Assembly: GCA_003116995.1 (NCBI GenBank)
Contig: BDSL01000045.1
Location: 186,001 to 250,000 of the forward strand
Direction: 5' to 3'
Length of the DNA: 64,000 bases
Source: Yamagishiella unicocca
Taxonomy: Eukaryota; Chlorophyta; Chlorophyceae; Chlamydomonadales; Volvocaceae
A model generated the notes under the pieces. The model searched no databases. It was not told the origin of the DNA and worked only from the letters and a program-made list of their open reading frames with translations. Below are positions 1 through 11,900 of this stretch, piece by piece; within the stretch, counting starts at the first letter, position 1; the number at the start of each line of letters is the position of its first letter. The translations under genes were made by a program, and so were the position numbers.

Positions 1-139
1 GTTACCCATTCGTGCTTGAATAACGGCTGTGACTCGATTGAGAGGTATCTCCTCAACTTAGGTTGCGAGTGGGAAGGAGCAATTCTTTAGGCCCGCAGGG
101 CGAGCTCGGCGCCCTTCTTGGACGCCAGCTATAGCCAAG

Positions 140-2130
140 ATGAACCCTGAGTAGTAGGTCAAAGCTGCTGCTGCGTAATGCTTGGGACTTGTTCTGACAC
201 GATCCCTATTTCCGACCCTTCCAACGCTCGACTACAGCGATTACCTCTTCAAGGTGCGCCGGTTGTAAGGCCTAATATCAAAGCTGTGGCTGGAACCTCC
301 AGGCTAACGCTATTAATGGGTACCACTGCTGCGCGCAGCTTCTGCTCATCGGCGACTCCGGCGTGGGCAAGTCGTGCCTGCTCCTTCGGTTTGCTGTGAG
401 TTGTTCACAGCAGTTGTGGCATACCTCCAACGTATATCAGCCTCATTCACGTCTGTGGCTGCCTGGCGCGCAGGATGACACCTACACCGAGAGCTATATC
501 AGCACCATTGGCGTAGACTTCGTAAGCAACAGCCGCTCGCAGCCACCTAGCCCGCAGCAAACCAATTTAAGTAGCAATCACGTGTGCACTCTGCTGAATG
601 CAGAAAATTCGCACAGTGGAGCTGGATGGGAAGGTGATCAAGCTGCAAATTGTGAGTTTGCACACAGCGCAGCAGCCCATTGTGATATGCAGGCTTCACT
701 GTGCTTACGATTTGGATTTTCGCCTTGGACAGTGGGACACGGCTGGTCAGGAGCGCTTCCGGACCATTACCAGCAGCTACTATCGTGGCGCACATGGCAT
801 CATCGTAAGTATCGGCGCAAGGGCACTGCCTTGCGCTAGTTTCCCCACCGATACGGTTCCCGCGCAGGTCGTGTACGATGTGACCGACCAGGAGAGCTTC
901 AACAACGTGAAGCAGTGGCTTAACGAGATTGATAGGTACGCCAGCGAGAACGTTAACAAGTTGCTTGTGGGCAACAAGAGCGACCTCACGTCAAAGAAGG
1001 TCGTGGACTACCAGGCGGCGAAGGTACGGCTAGGGTTTCGCTGTAACCCCTGCCACGAAGGGTAGCGGGTTGCGAGCCGGTTAGCCCGGGACAAACCACT
1101 TGCTGCATGTTTATCTTCTTACAGGCGTTTGCCGACGAAATTGGCATTCCGTTCCTAGAAACTTCTGCCAAGAACGCGACAAACGTGGAGCAGGCGTTCA
1201 TGACGATGGCGGCGGAGATTAAGAACAGGTAGGAGAGAGGGCGTTGTCGAATTGTTACCGGAGTATGACTCCTGTTCTCGGAAGCTCTCGGGGTACAGTA
1301 ACGATCGCAAAGGAGGTGGATACATTCAAACACGGATGGCACGCGGCCCCAGGTACCAAAATATGCTGGAGGTGGAACTCATAACCCTCTGCGTGAATCC
1401 CCTCATGATGCACCATGCAGAATTGAGGAATAAGCATGTGTGAGATGGCCGCAGTGCCGGCACTTTCGCGGGTGCATTCGTAGTTGTCTGATGCGCAATT
1501 CGTACGTGAATGGGACACTTGCCGACACTTGCATCACACATGAACGATTGCAAAAACGACCGTGCCACGGCTACGGGTACCACTGGCCGTGAGTGTACAA
1601 GCGACTGCGAAATACTAACTGCCCGCACAAGAGGGTACACGTCTGTGCACGGCTTGCGGCATTTTGAAGCGTGGGAGGTCGTCGAAAGCATCTGAATCAG
1701 TTGGTGGTGGTGCTGGAGGCGAAGTGTGCTTCCTTGTTGGCATTCGATGCGGCGCGATACGGTGTACGCATTGCAATGTGATAAATGTCATAGCATGGGA
1801 AGGATCCTGGTGGGGCTGCTTTGGCAGGCGTTGCAGTGGCACCTTGTCGTTTCGGTTACGAAGCTTATTGACATCCGTGTCGGCCGTGACTATGCTGGCG
1901 CAGTTGTTTCAGAGTGGCGTACACAAGCAGCATGTGTGAACCCGTTACCCTCATGCGCAACACGATCTATGCATGAGGCCTCTGGGCTCGTCCTTCTCGT
2001 TCACCGCTGCCGACCCCTTGCGTTTGTCAACAGGATGGCCAGCCAGCCTGCCCCCCAAAAGCCTGGTGGCCCGGTGGTGCGACCAACAGAGGGCAAGCCA
2101 ATCAACTCCAAGTCGTCTTCTTGCTGCTGA
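140..2130 (+). CDS. YPT1: Rab1/Ypt1-type small GTPase (YptV1-like), 9 exons, complete
   Basis: Small Rab GTPase of 203 residues expected to act in ER-to-Golgi and early Golgi vesicle tethering. Exons read as 140-153, 238-253, 339-395, 474-521, 604-651, 733-804, 868-1023, 1125-1228 and 2034-2130; all phases join cleanly. The protein starts [20 protein letters not shown]. It has the P-loop GDSGVGKS (residues 15-22), switch I TIGVDF, switch [11 protein letters not shown], the NKSD guanine-specificity motif and ETSAKN, and ends SSSCC, a double-cysteine geranylgeranylation site. Length and motifs match Rab1 exactly. Exons 1 and 2 are only 14 and 16 nt. The last intron (1229-2033, 805 nt) is the longest and holds nothing recognisable. 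The gene is convergent with the MaoC gene to its right. Assignment to Rab1 comes from sequence and family knowledge; Golgi location is inferred from the family. Confidence 0.97.
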
Positions 2131-2341
2131 GCACTCCAGGAGCGTTAGTGGAGAGCAGTCATGAGTGGAGAAGCGTGCTAGGAGCGGTGTGTGGGATGGG
2201 GGCTGGGTTTATGAGGCGCGATGGATATGGGCGGAGATGAAGAACCTGACGTGTGCGGACAGCACATAGCTGCAGATGCTAGGAACATCCTTCTTGGCGG
2301 GACGCACAGGCAGGCTATTACCAGCATGCATAGCATGACCC

Positions 2342-2346
2342 TGTAA
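2342..2346 (+). terminator. Candidate TGTAA poly(A) signal of the Rab1 gene
   Basis: TGTAA lies 212 nt after the Rab1 stop codon. TGTAA is the usual volvocine polyadenylation signal, so this is the likely 3' end of the transcript. The stretch 2131-2774 between the two convergent genes holds only 3' UTR-like sequence. Confidence 0.5.
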
Positions 2347-2774
2347 CTTTACTGTGACTAATTGACTCAGCAATCCACTGCTTATATTGCGCTAGTGCGA
2401 GTTCGATGGTTCTTTTGCTTTCATATGTACGTTCTTTCACGGCGCTGGCGCGTATAATCGATGTAGCTCCGGGTGGAGGGTATCGCAAGGCAGACATGTA
2501 GCAGCTGAGGCACTGTACTCGTGTATCATTCAGAGCGCCATGGTCCATATCGTTCCAATCTGATGGGGCATGCTGTTTACCCATTTGGTGGCAGGTGCAT
2601 TCGAACCACACACGAAATCAGGTGGTGAGGGGGCTTAGCCGTTAAACATGCCTAGCATTCGTCTAGGACTCTTGAGACGGCGATCCTATTTAGAGCCTGT
2701 CGTAGCCGATAGTTAGATCAGTCAGTGGCCAAGCCCTTTACTGCAGTGCTTGGATAAGCAACACCATGCCATCT

Positions 2775-3569
2775 CTATTCCTGCCGTATTACAGATGGAC
2801 CAGCTACAGTGCGGTCTGGCAGCATGGCCAGGGCCTCCCCGTCCACAACCACGACGCCATTGTCCTGAAGCACTGCCGTTGTGGCAAAGGTCACCCGCCG
2901 ACCGCTGACCCGCAGCACCTTGACTGTAGCCGTTACGGATTGGCCAACCTGAAGAGAACACATGCAGAACACAAGGCGTTTGCTTGTGGGTATGATGGTT
3001 TTGCCTAGATTGTGCCTGGCCTCTGATTTGCCACTGTCCACCCTGGAAAGCGTACTGGCGACGCGATAATCGAATACCACCCCCTTCGGCCCAACCCGTC
3101 CCGCTCCTGCCCTTACCAACGATGGAGCACGAAAGCGCAGGGTTTGCGACACATATACAGTTCCAGGATATCGCGATCCTATGATAGCGGGGAAGAGCGA
3201 CGCTACGAGTATGCCTGGGAGCACAGGTGCAGCAAAACCTGCATACAAACGGGCACATTGGACATGTACAGAACATTTTTCTAACGCAGCCAGTTGCAGA
3301 GTATCTTACCTGCTGCTTGAGCCGCCTGCTCGTCGGTATGAATGGGATTTGCGTCGCCGGTCAAGTCGATGAAGCTCTGCACACCCTCAACGCTGAAGAC
3401 TCGCGTGTGAGACGCAGTCGATCTGTTAAAATAAGTATATCAAACAAGTAGTAAACCGGCTTGTGTGATGGACGGCAACGAAGGGCGCACTCACGCACCC
3501 GATATGAAGTGAACGAGCCAAGACCCAGCCCCACTGTTTGCGGTAGTTATGTGTACGACTGACAATCAT
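2775..3569 (-). CDS. MaoC-like hot-dog dehydratase (R-3-hydroxyacyl thioester type), 4 exons
   Basis: Single-domain MaoC/hydratase-2 protein of 159 residues, likely hydrating or dehydrating (R)-3-hydroxyacyl thioesters in fatty-acid metabolism. Exons on the minus strand: 3499-3569, 3310-3422, 3117-3238 and 2775-2948; phases agree at every join. Residues 1-24 begin MIVSRTHNYRKQWGWVLARS, basic and aromatic without acidic residues, so a mitochondrial presequence is likely. The hydratase-2 signature reads DLTGDANPIHTD, with the expected catalytic Asp at about 47 and His at about 52. Downstream the hot-dog strands YPGTVYVSQTLRFRAP and VTATVKVLRVSGRRVTF are typical. The length fits mitochondrial type II FAS dehydratases (HTD2-like) or single-domain R-specific enoyl-CoA hydratases; the two cannot be told apart here. 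The first donor is GTGCGT. The Rab1 gene is convergent with it. Confidence 0.88.
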
Positions 3570-3962
3570 GGCTACATTGCGTAAGCGAAATGCTTGTCCT
3601 CAACTGGCCTGGCTCAAGTTTTCGGCCAAACGCCCTCGTACTGCACGGCAAGTCCAAAGCTTGCAGCTTTGCAGGTCTACATCGTCAGCATGGGAGGACG
3701 GATATTCAGAAAGGATGCCAATGTGAATAGTGGCTAGACCACGAAGGCGAGGGCATCATGGGCGGCTGGCGTACTCCGCCGACGTTTTAAATTCGCTGTC
3801 CTTAAATCTTCCCTCCAGTTTGATGCGGGCTTAGGTCTGGTGGCACTACACGAGTACCTTTCCTGAAGCGTTGACGAGTTGAGGGGCTGCGCCTGGATCT
3901 CTTTAAAAGCGACATACTTGAGCAGGGCTTTGGGATGCAGAGCCCGTCGATTGTAGGGCAAT

Positions 3963-3998
3963 ACTTGGACGCCAAATAAGACTTGGGCGCCAAATGAG
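3963..3998. repeat. 18-bp direct repeat, 2 copies, upstream of the MaoC gene
   Basis: Two adjacent 18-bp copies of ACTTGGRCGCCAAATRAG. On the minus strand the second copy reads TTTGGCGC, which fits the E2F/DP consensus TTTSSCGC; the first has one mismatch. It lies about 400 bp upstream of the MaoC start codon. A regulatory role is only a suggestion. Confidence 0.45.
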
Positions 3999-5821
3999 AG
4001 CAAAGGACAAGTAACATGGGCCGTCCAACATGCGCCATCGAGCGGTCACAAGGGTGAGCTGCTCATGCGCGATACGGCAGGGTATGGTGCTCGGAGTCAT
4101 GTCCCGGAAGAGTCCAGGAGATGCCATGTCCGCCCACCCAAGATTGTAACCCTCAACGCGGAATCCACAGGGAACACGCTGTTTGCACGTATGACCGTTG
4201 CCATCGACTCCAAACCCCGGCCTGCGGAATCGAGGACGTATCGCTAAATGCAGAAAGAACCGAAACTCAGTAAGCGGTGTAAGGGACAGACTCTTGAAGT
4301 ACGCCAACCAGGTGTTGATGAGTGTTTGCGGCACCCATTGCGATGGTAGCCAGAAGCACGTCTCTAAGCAACAGGTAGGTTCCTCACCAAACACCAATGC
4401 CGTTGCCCTTTTGATACACTTATTGCGGCACGGCATCCTCGAGCCGTCACCCACCCCGACACCGTGTCGCTGCTGCCGCCGCTCTCACAGCGCCATACAC
4501 AACGCGACTAAACCCCCGCCCGCCGTGACCGGGTTGCAAAACACACACGCTCACCGCCCACAACGCCGCTCCAGCGCCACCAAGACATCGCGCGTGGATA
4601 CGGCCCATGGTCAAGACGACAAAGGTCCACTGTTGAAACCGGCAAAACTCAGGCTGATGGGACGTAAAAGTGCCCCAACGCTCACCACACCAGTTGGGTG
4701 CAAACGCCGTTGTTCGCTCTCCGCGCACCGCAGCAACTGCCTTGGCTAGAACGAAGTGGCCGGACGGCGTTGCGCGGCATCCGTGGCTGCGGCGTGGTGT
4801 GCCGCGCAACCAGCTTCCCGCTCCCCCCGCGCATCTTGCCTGCGCTGCCAGCAACACAAGCCGCCGCCCGCCCGCGTCACCTGCGGCTACTCCTCCCAGC
4901 AGTGTACGATGTACGACATTGCAGGTGCCGCCGATCACCAAGGTTTACTGTAGCAGTCGTTGCTTTCTGCCGCGCTAATTGCGTTGTAGGCCTCACCGCT
5001 GCGTCACCGGTCGCCGTCGTGGCAGCAACACCTCGGCACAAAGCGAGCGGTGGCAGGCCGGCGCGCACCCCAGAATAATGTTTGCGGTAGTTCGGACGGC
5101 AGCCAAATGGGGCAACTCGACGTTTCCGGTCGCCCAACGGTCCCACGCACATCATCACGCCTCGCTCCACGTCGCCCTCGACCCTCAAATCTCACACTGG
5201 CGCCGCCAGCGGCTTAAGCCGCCGGCATGTAGGTCCTCGACAATGCACCCAAATGCGGGCCGCAACTCGGGCGCGCGCCCCGACGTCTGTCCACTCCTGC
5301 TGCTCGTCAAAACCGACAATCGCTGACCACCTGTCCATCCGTTACTCGTTCAGCACCACCGCGCCTCGTCCTACATCGTCCTTGCACCAAAGGGCCAAAG
5401 CGAAACATATCACACTTCTACTCCTTCAAAATGGTCAAACCTCCTAACAGGTGGCCTCGACCGGCCACCTCCTACCGGCACCGCTTCCATATTTCAAAAA
5501 TACCTGACCGCGAAAGCCGCAGAGGGCTCCCTGCCTACAAGCCATAAGGCCCGTCCGTCCGCGGTTCCTAGCACCACGGAGCGCTGAGCGCCGGAAGCCC
5601 CACCCGCCCTATGGGCTCACCTTGCCCCGTCGTCCTCGCCCTTCCTGCCACCCTTCCTATCATTACGCCATCCACCGACCCCCCAAACAGGCCTCACAAC
5701 GGCATTTCACCGTCTCCGCACTCCGCCACATTAGTTCTTGTCGCCGCCCCAGTCGTGGCGCAACCCACCGCTAACACCATCACAGCACGGCCCCACTCTC
5801 CCTGCGTGTGTTGTGTGTGTG

Positions 5822-5826
5822 TTACA
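5822..5826 (-). terminator. Candidate TGTAA poly(A) signal of the NAD kinase gene
   Basis: The complement reads TGTAA, about 145 nt beyond the NAD kinase stop codon, at a normal distance for a volvocine 3' end. Confidence 0.5.
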
Positions 5827-5969
5827 GAAAAGAACCGGTTACTCGACATGCGTGTGTGTTTTAAAAATGCTGAGCTGAGCCATGCTGAGACATGCGTGTG
5901 TGTGTGTGGGGGGGGGGGGGCAACCGATAAATTGACCACTTCAGTCATTCGACCACTTCCGTCAATCAC

Positions 5970-8900
5970 CTACTGCCCAGCGCCCGCCTGTAGCCGCCGC
6001 AGGTTCCAGTGCAGCCCCTCCCGCACGCCGCTGAACCAGTCCCGGGACGCGTCCTTGGAGCACACCGTGGGCACCGGCCAGGCGCTCATGCGGATGACCA
6101 CCGCGTCGCCCGCGGAGAGCGCCTGGCGGTCCTTGCCGTCGAAGGAACACCACATCTGGGCGCGGCTGTTGGCAGGGACCTGCAGGCAACACAGGGGAGG
6201 CAGCGAGGGACGGCAGTGTGTGTGTGGGCGGGGGGGTTGCAAGGGTGCAAACTCGTGTACGAAGTAAAACCGTTTAGGGCAGACGTTTCGAGATGCGTGC
6301 TGGAGAACCTGGGGGGGGGGGCGGCGGCGCGTGCCGGTATGTTGTACGACGGGAGCGGATGACGCGCGGCCGCCAGGCCTCATACACCGCCCCGCCCAAG
6401 GCCTCCAAGCGCGCAGTGACAGCTGCAGTGACGGCTGCAGTGACGGCTGCAGTGACAGCTGCAGTGACAGCTGCAGTGACAGCTGCAGTGGAGGCTGCAG
6501 TGACGGCTGCAGTGACGGCTGCAGTGGAGGCTGTAGTGACAGCTGCAGTGACAGCTGCAGTGACGGCTGTAGTGACAGCTGCAGTGACGGCTGCAGTGAC
6601 GGCTGCAGTGACGGCTGCAGTGACGGCTGCAGTGACGGCTGCAGTGACGGCTGCAGTGGAGGCTGTAGTGACAGCTGCAGTGACAGCTGCAGTGACGGCT
6701 GCAGTGACGGCTGCAGTGACGGCTGCAGTGACGGCTGCAGTGGAGGCTGTAGTGACAGCTGCAGTGACAGCTGCAGTGACGGCTGCAGTGACGGCTGCAG
6801 TGACAGCTGCAGTGACAGCTGCAGTGACAGCTGCAGTGACGGCTGCAGTGACGGCTGCAGTGACAGCTGCAGTGACAGCTGCAGTGACGGCTGCAGTGAC
6901 AGCTGCAGTGACAGCTGCAGTGACAGCTGCAGTGACGGCTGCAGTGACGGCTGCAGTGACGGCTGCAGTGACGGCTGCAGTGGAGGCTGTAGTGACAGCT
7001 GCAGTGACAGCTGCAGTGACGGCTGCAGTGACGGCTGCAGTGACAGCTGCAGTGACGGCTGCAGTGGAGGCTGTAGTGACAGCTGCAGTGACAGCTGCAG
7101 TGACGGCTGCAGTGACGGCTGCAGTGACGGCTGTAGTGACGGCTGCAGTGACGGCTGCAGTGGAGGCTGTAGTGACGGCGAAAAACCCGTCCTCCACCCA
7201 TGTCGCCAGGGTCCTACTGCGCTCTCCCCCCTGTAACGCCTGCACACCTCACTCCAAGCCACCACCGCAGCGACGCAACTTCTCATGCGTCGGGTCACCG
7301 TTGCTTCCTCCACCCCAGTACTGCCCCACCTGGATGCAGAGCGACACGTGGTCCGGGAAGATGAGCGGTCGGAAGGACAGGCTGTGCGGGCAGATGGGGG
7401 TGAACAGGATGCCGGGGACCTGCAGGGCCGCGAGGGGGAGGGGCGAGAAGACCCGGGAGCGGAGAGGGGGCGGACGCAGGGCCACGAGGGGTGCGAAGGG
7501 GATGAGAGTCGAGAAACAGCATCGGGGCTTACAACACGGGGACGGCTGGCGGCGTGGGGGGTGGGGAGCCGGTCAATCCCTTCGAAGCCCCTCCCGCCAA
7601 GGGCCGCCCGCCAAGGGCTGCGCGATGCCAGGGGCCGGCTGCGGCGGCTGCGGCGGCATGCCTTTCGGAAATGTGCGGGGCGCATAGGCCACAGGGCACG
7701 ACGTGGGGGCCTACCGGCGTGCATCCGCACACATGTGCTTTGGGCGCGCTCTATCCGCGCGTCAGCGAGGCAATCCATCCAACGCACCAGTCGGCGCACT
7801 TTGCCTCCACGCCGGCGGCGCTGGCTACGCGTGGGCCCCTAGTACGGCGCCCAGTGCAAACAAGCAGCATCCCCACCAGCGACGCGGCGATCGCACCGAA
7901 CGCCCGCAGACGGCACCGGCAGCCCCAGAATTCGGCAGTGGAGAGCCCCCCTCAGGTCCCCTCCATGCCCCTTCCATGCCCTGGCCACTAGCCCTCCATT
8001 CCCCCTCCCCGCTCCCCGGCCCACCTGCGGGTGCACCATGGATCCCCCAGCCGCCAGGTTGTAGGCGGTGCTGCCGGTGGGGGTGGCCACGATGAGGCCG
8101 TCGCCCTGCGCCCGCCGGACCGCCAGGAACAGGACCCGGGAGGGGGGGGGGGCAGAGGTACAGGGGGACACAGGGCAGGTGGGTGAGTTGAGCGTGCGGG
8201 TCACTAACCGAGGAAAGGAAAGAGGGAATGGAGGAAGGGGAGGACGTGGGTTCATGGGCATGATGCCAGCCGACGCGGCCGCAGTGCGAACATGCAGTGT
8301 TTCTACCCCTGACCTCTTAACCTATGGACATGGTGCGTATATAGCGGGAAGCTAAGCGGACAGAAGCTAAGAGGTGCACCCAGGCCAAGGGCCGTGAGAG
8401 ACGGGTGGTACGTCTCAAATCCAGCCCTAGCGGACTCATTGCCACGCGTTTCCCTCCCCTCACCTGGGTACTTTATTACCGGTACACTTCCTTCTTACAA
8501 CATGCTCGTACACACCACCCTCCCGGACCGGCCGCGGCCGCGCACCTGCACTTGGGTAACGAAGGAGCCGTCGCAGTAGCACTCGAGGTTGGTGAGGAAG
8601 GACGACATGCCGCGGTCGATGACCACCTCGTTCAGGACCACCCACTCGCGCGAGGCGCCGCCGCAACCCCCCCCGCCCCCTCCGCCGCCGCCATCCGAGG
8701 AGGCGCCGGCAGCCCCCGGGTGGGCTCCTTGCACCTCGGCGCTCCGGACGATGTGGCAGTGCAGCCGGTGGCGCAGCATGATGGCGAAGCCACCTGCGCC
8801 GGGGGGGGGAGGAGGGAGGAGAGGCGAGGAAGCCGCAGCGGGAAGGGTCGCCGGGGGGAGAGGGGGGACGAAGCCGCAGCGGGAAGGGTCGCCGGGGGGC

Positions 8901-11900
8901 AGCAGCTTCTTTCAGGGTGCACCATTCCATGTGGGAAAGGCCAGGGCACAACCCGGCCCATTTCTAACATGCTCTGGTGTACATACGGCACATGCATACT
9001 GTTGGTTCACACCTTAAATAACCAATAGCACGTGGGTCCCGCTGTTTGCTCCGCCCAACCCAGCCCCAGCCGGGTTGTCGTCATGCCTGCTTGCGCTCCA
9101 GTCCGGAACACACACAGCCCCAATTACGTCACGTCACTCACTCCACCCCTTTTAGTAAGGGTCCGGCGCCCCCATCATGTCACTTCTCACCCCACCCCTT
9201 CAACTATACCTACATCGTGTAACCGGTCTTTACGCCACCCCTTCCAGTAAGGCGTCCGCTCGCCACCCCTTCCAGTAAGGCGTCCGCTCGCCACCCCTTC
9301 CAGTAAGGCGCCCGCCGCCACCCTGGCCGCGCACCTTCTATGACGTGAGTCAGCACCTCGTCCACACTGGCGGGGTCGAAGGGCGTGAGGAAGCCCAGCG
9401 AGCCCATGTTGAAGGGCACGACCGGGGGGACGCTCTGGTTGCCGAAGATGTGGCAGGTCCACAGCACCGTGCCGTCACCTGCGCGGCAGCGGGGGGCGGG
9501 GCAGCGCAGAAACGCGTGTTTGTCGCGTGATGAGGCGACTCAGCCGACAGTCTGTAGCGGGGGCGGGGCGGCCGCGGCGGTGGTGAGGCAGGCAAGGGCG
9601 GATTAAGGGTGTGGGAAGTCGGGGGGGGGGGGTTAGGCTGCCTGGCGCGTTGCCTTCGAGGTTCGGCAAGTGTCGATTGTTGTGCCGTACCCATTCTCCG
9701 ACCCCTTGGACTTACCCCGACCCACTCTATTGACATGCGCTTCAAGCCAGGCGTCAGAAGCTTACAGCCCTACCGCGCTGACCTTCCCAACAGCCCCCGT
9801 AGGCACACTCCCCCCTCCCTTCCCCTCGCCCGCACTCTCGCCTGGGGCCCGGCACCTACAAAACACACAACCACGTCCGGACACACCGACCCGTGGGTCA
9901 GCTCAACCGGCCCCCTCCCCAGCCGCCACCCACCTCCCAGCACCACCACGAAGTCCACCGCCGCCGCCACGTCCGGGGGCACCAGCTGGCCGCGGCAGTC
10001 GTCACCCTCCTCCGCCGGCCAGCTGAGCAGCTGCGGCACCCCCGTGGAGCAGCCCGGCATCATCTCGTCCTCATCGCCCTCATCATCCTCCTCATACCCG
10101 CCGTCGCCCCCCGGCCCCCAGCCCACCTCCCCGCTCGCCGCACCCGACAGCGGCCCCCGCCTCCCGCTGCACTCGTCGCGCCCCGGGCCCCGGCCCTGCC
10201 CGCTTCGCGGCCTCTTGCACGCCAGCCCCAGCCACGTGCGCATCACGGAGGGCTCCACGTAGGCGGCTATGCCCCGCTTGTGCAGCCAGCTGATCACCCG
10301 GTTGAAGGTGTCGCGCACCGCGGGGCTGGGCTTGGCGATCACCAGCGCGGCTGCCGGCGGGGTGACCCAGTCCAGGGCTACGAAGGCCGGCTCCAGGCTC
10401 ATGGCTTGGCACGCCTGGCAGGAGGGGTCCGCGCCGTCGGCGGTCCCCTCGCTGGTGGCGCTGCCGGCGCGCACCGCCGGGTCGCTGGCGAAGGATACCG
10501 CGGGCTTGCCGGAGGGCGGTGGTGACGATGCTGGTCGTGGTGGTGGTGGTGGTGGTGGTGCTTCTGGCAGGGGCGTGAGAGAAGGCTCGGCGAGCCAGGC
10601 CGCCTCGGCGGCGGTGAAGGGACCCGGCGGAGGCGCGGCCGTGGGGCCGTCGGCTGCGATCGCGGGGCTGGAGGCGGCGCGTTGCGGCAAGAAGGCGAAG
10701 GCGTGGTCGAAGGACGTGGCGGCGGGGACGCCGCCACCACCACCGAAGCCCCCGTCCCATGCGTCATGAGGAGCGGTCCCGACGCCAGACGCCCCTGCGG
10801 CTGCGGCCGCGGCGGACGCCCCCGCGGTGCCAAACGGCGACATCGTGTGAGGCGCCGCCGTAGGCATCGGCATCGACATCGGCAGCGGCGGCGTGTTGGC
10901 CGTGTCCCGCCTGGCGGCGCCGGTGGCGCTGGCGCTGGAGGAGCTCCTCGGTGGCGAGGTCAGCGGCTGGTTGCGCGGGGAGCTGGGCGCCAGGTTGCAG
11001 GTGGCGCGGTTGCAGCGGATGAGGGTGCTGGACTGCTGGATGCAGTTGAGGTCGTCTTGCAGCTTGGTGCGCTGCTTGTGCAGGTGGCCGGCGTGCCAGG
11101 AGAGCTCCTCGGGCAGGGGGCCACCACCGGGGTGGTGGCCGCCGCCGCCGCCGCTGACGCCAGCCATGCCGGCGGGCCCCGATGACGCAGCCGACAGCCC
11201 GATGTTGGAATATAGCGAAGCGGGCAGGGTCTCCCGCCGCGGCACCGCCGCCCCCGCCGCCGTCGCGTACGGCCGCCCGGAGCTGGTGCTCTGAGTGCGA
11301 CCCACGGGTCCCGCGGGCGCCAGAGCCAGCGTCGCCAGCGGCGACGCCGAAAACGACGGCGGCGACGCCGTCGCCGTGTCGAAGGTGTGGGTCGTGTGGG
11401 GTCGGTACTGCTGCGGCTGCTGCTGCTGTTGCTGCTGCAGGCGCCGGTCGTGGCCGTGTGTCACATCCGAGCTGGGGGCGTGTAGGGAGGTGCGAGCCAG
11501 CTCGGGGGCCAGATGCGCGGCGAGCGAGGCGGCGCGTGCGGCCGCGGTGTCCGGGAGCTGGGTGGGCCGCGCGGGGGCGGCGGCAGCCGCAGCGGCCGAG
11601 GGTCCACCCGCGACCGTACCCCAGACGCCGTCGGCTACGGTGCCATCCGCGAGGGCTCCTGGCGGCTCCAGCTCCGGAACCAACGGCTCAGTCGCGGCGG
11701 TCGCGAGGCCGTCGTCGTCGTCATGCAGCACCGCGCCGTGATGAGCTGCAGCGCCGTCATCGTCGGCGTCCCGCCTTGCAGCGGCCTCGCCCGAAGCGCC
11801 ACTCCCCCCCTCCAGACCTCGCCGCGCAGCCAGCGACTGCTCTCCGGCGGCTGCCGCCGCCGGCGCCGGCGCCGCCGGTGCCGCAGGCTGCGTCGCCGCC

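Larger units (their letters stand above)
3570..5969. other. Intergenic stretch, no gene recognised
   Basis: About 2.4 kb between the 5' end of the MaoC gene and the 3' end of the NAD kinase gene. Open frames exist on both strands (for example 3903-4454 minus and 4198-4749 plus), but none shows a known domain or convincing splice structure. It probably contains the MaoC promoter and the NAD kinase 3' UTR. A short direct repeat and a TG/G-run are listed separately. Confidence 0.5.

Noticed and set aside
1252..1939. Open frames within the last Rab1 intron
   Set aside because: The exons on either side join perfectly ([14 protein letters not shown]), so this stretch is intronic.
3903..4454. Possible 183-residue minus-strand protein
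   Set aside because: No domain, no clear splice sites, and no coding-type composition; likely chance.
4198..5447. Overlapping plus-strand open frames
   Set aside because: Arg/Pro/Ala-rich translations typical of GC-rich non-coding DNA; no homology recognised.
6413..7176. CRISPR-like array
   Set aside because: Units are contiguous 12-bp repeats without spacers, in a spliced eukaryotic gene.
6293..7687. Long open frames on both strands through the 12-bp array
   Set aside because: They are artefacts of a stop-free repeat whose period is divisible by three, and lie in a NAD kinase intron.
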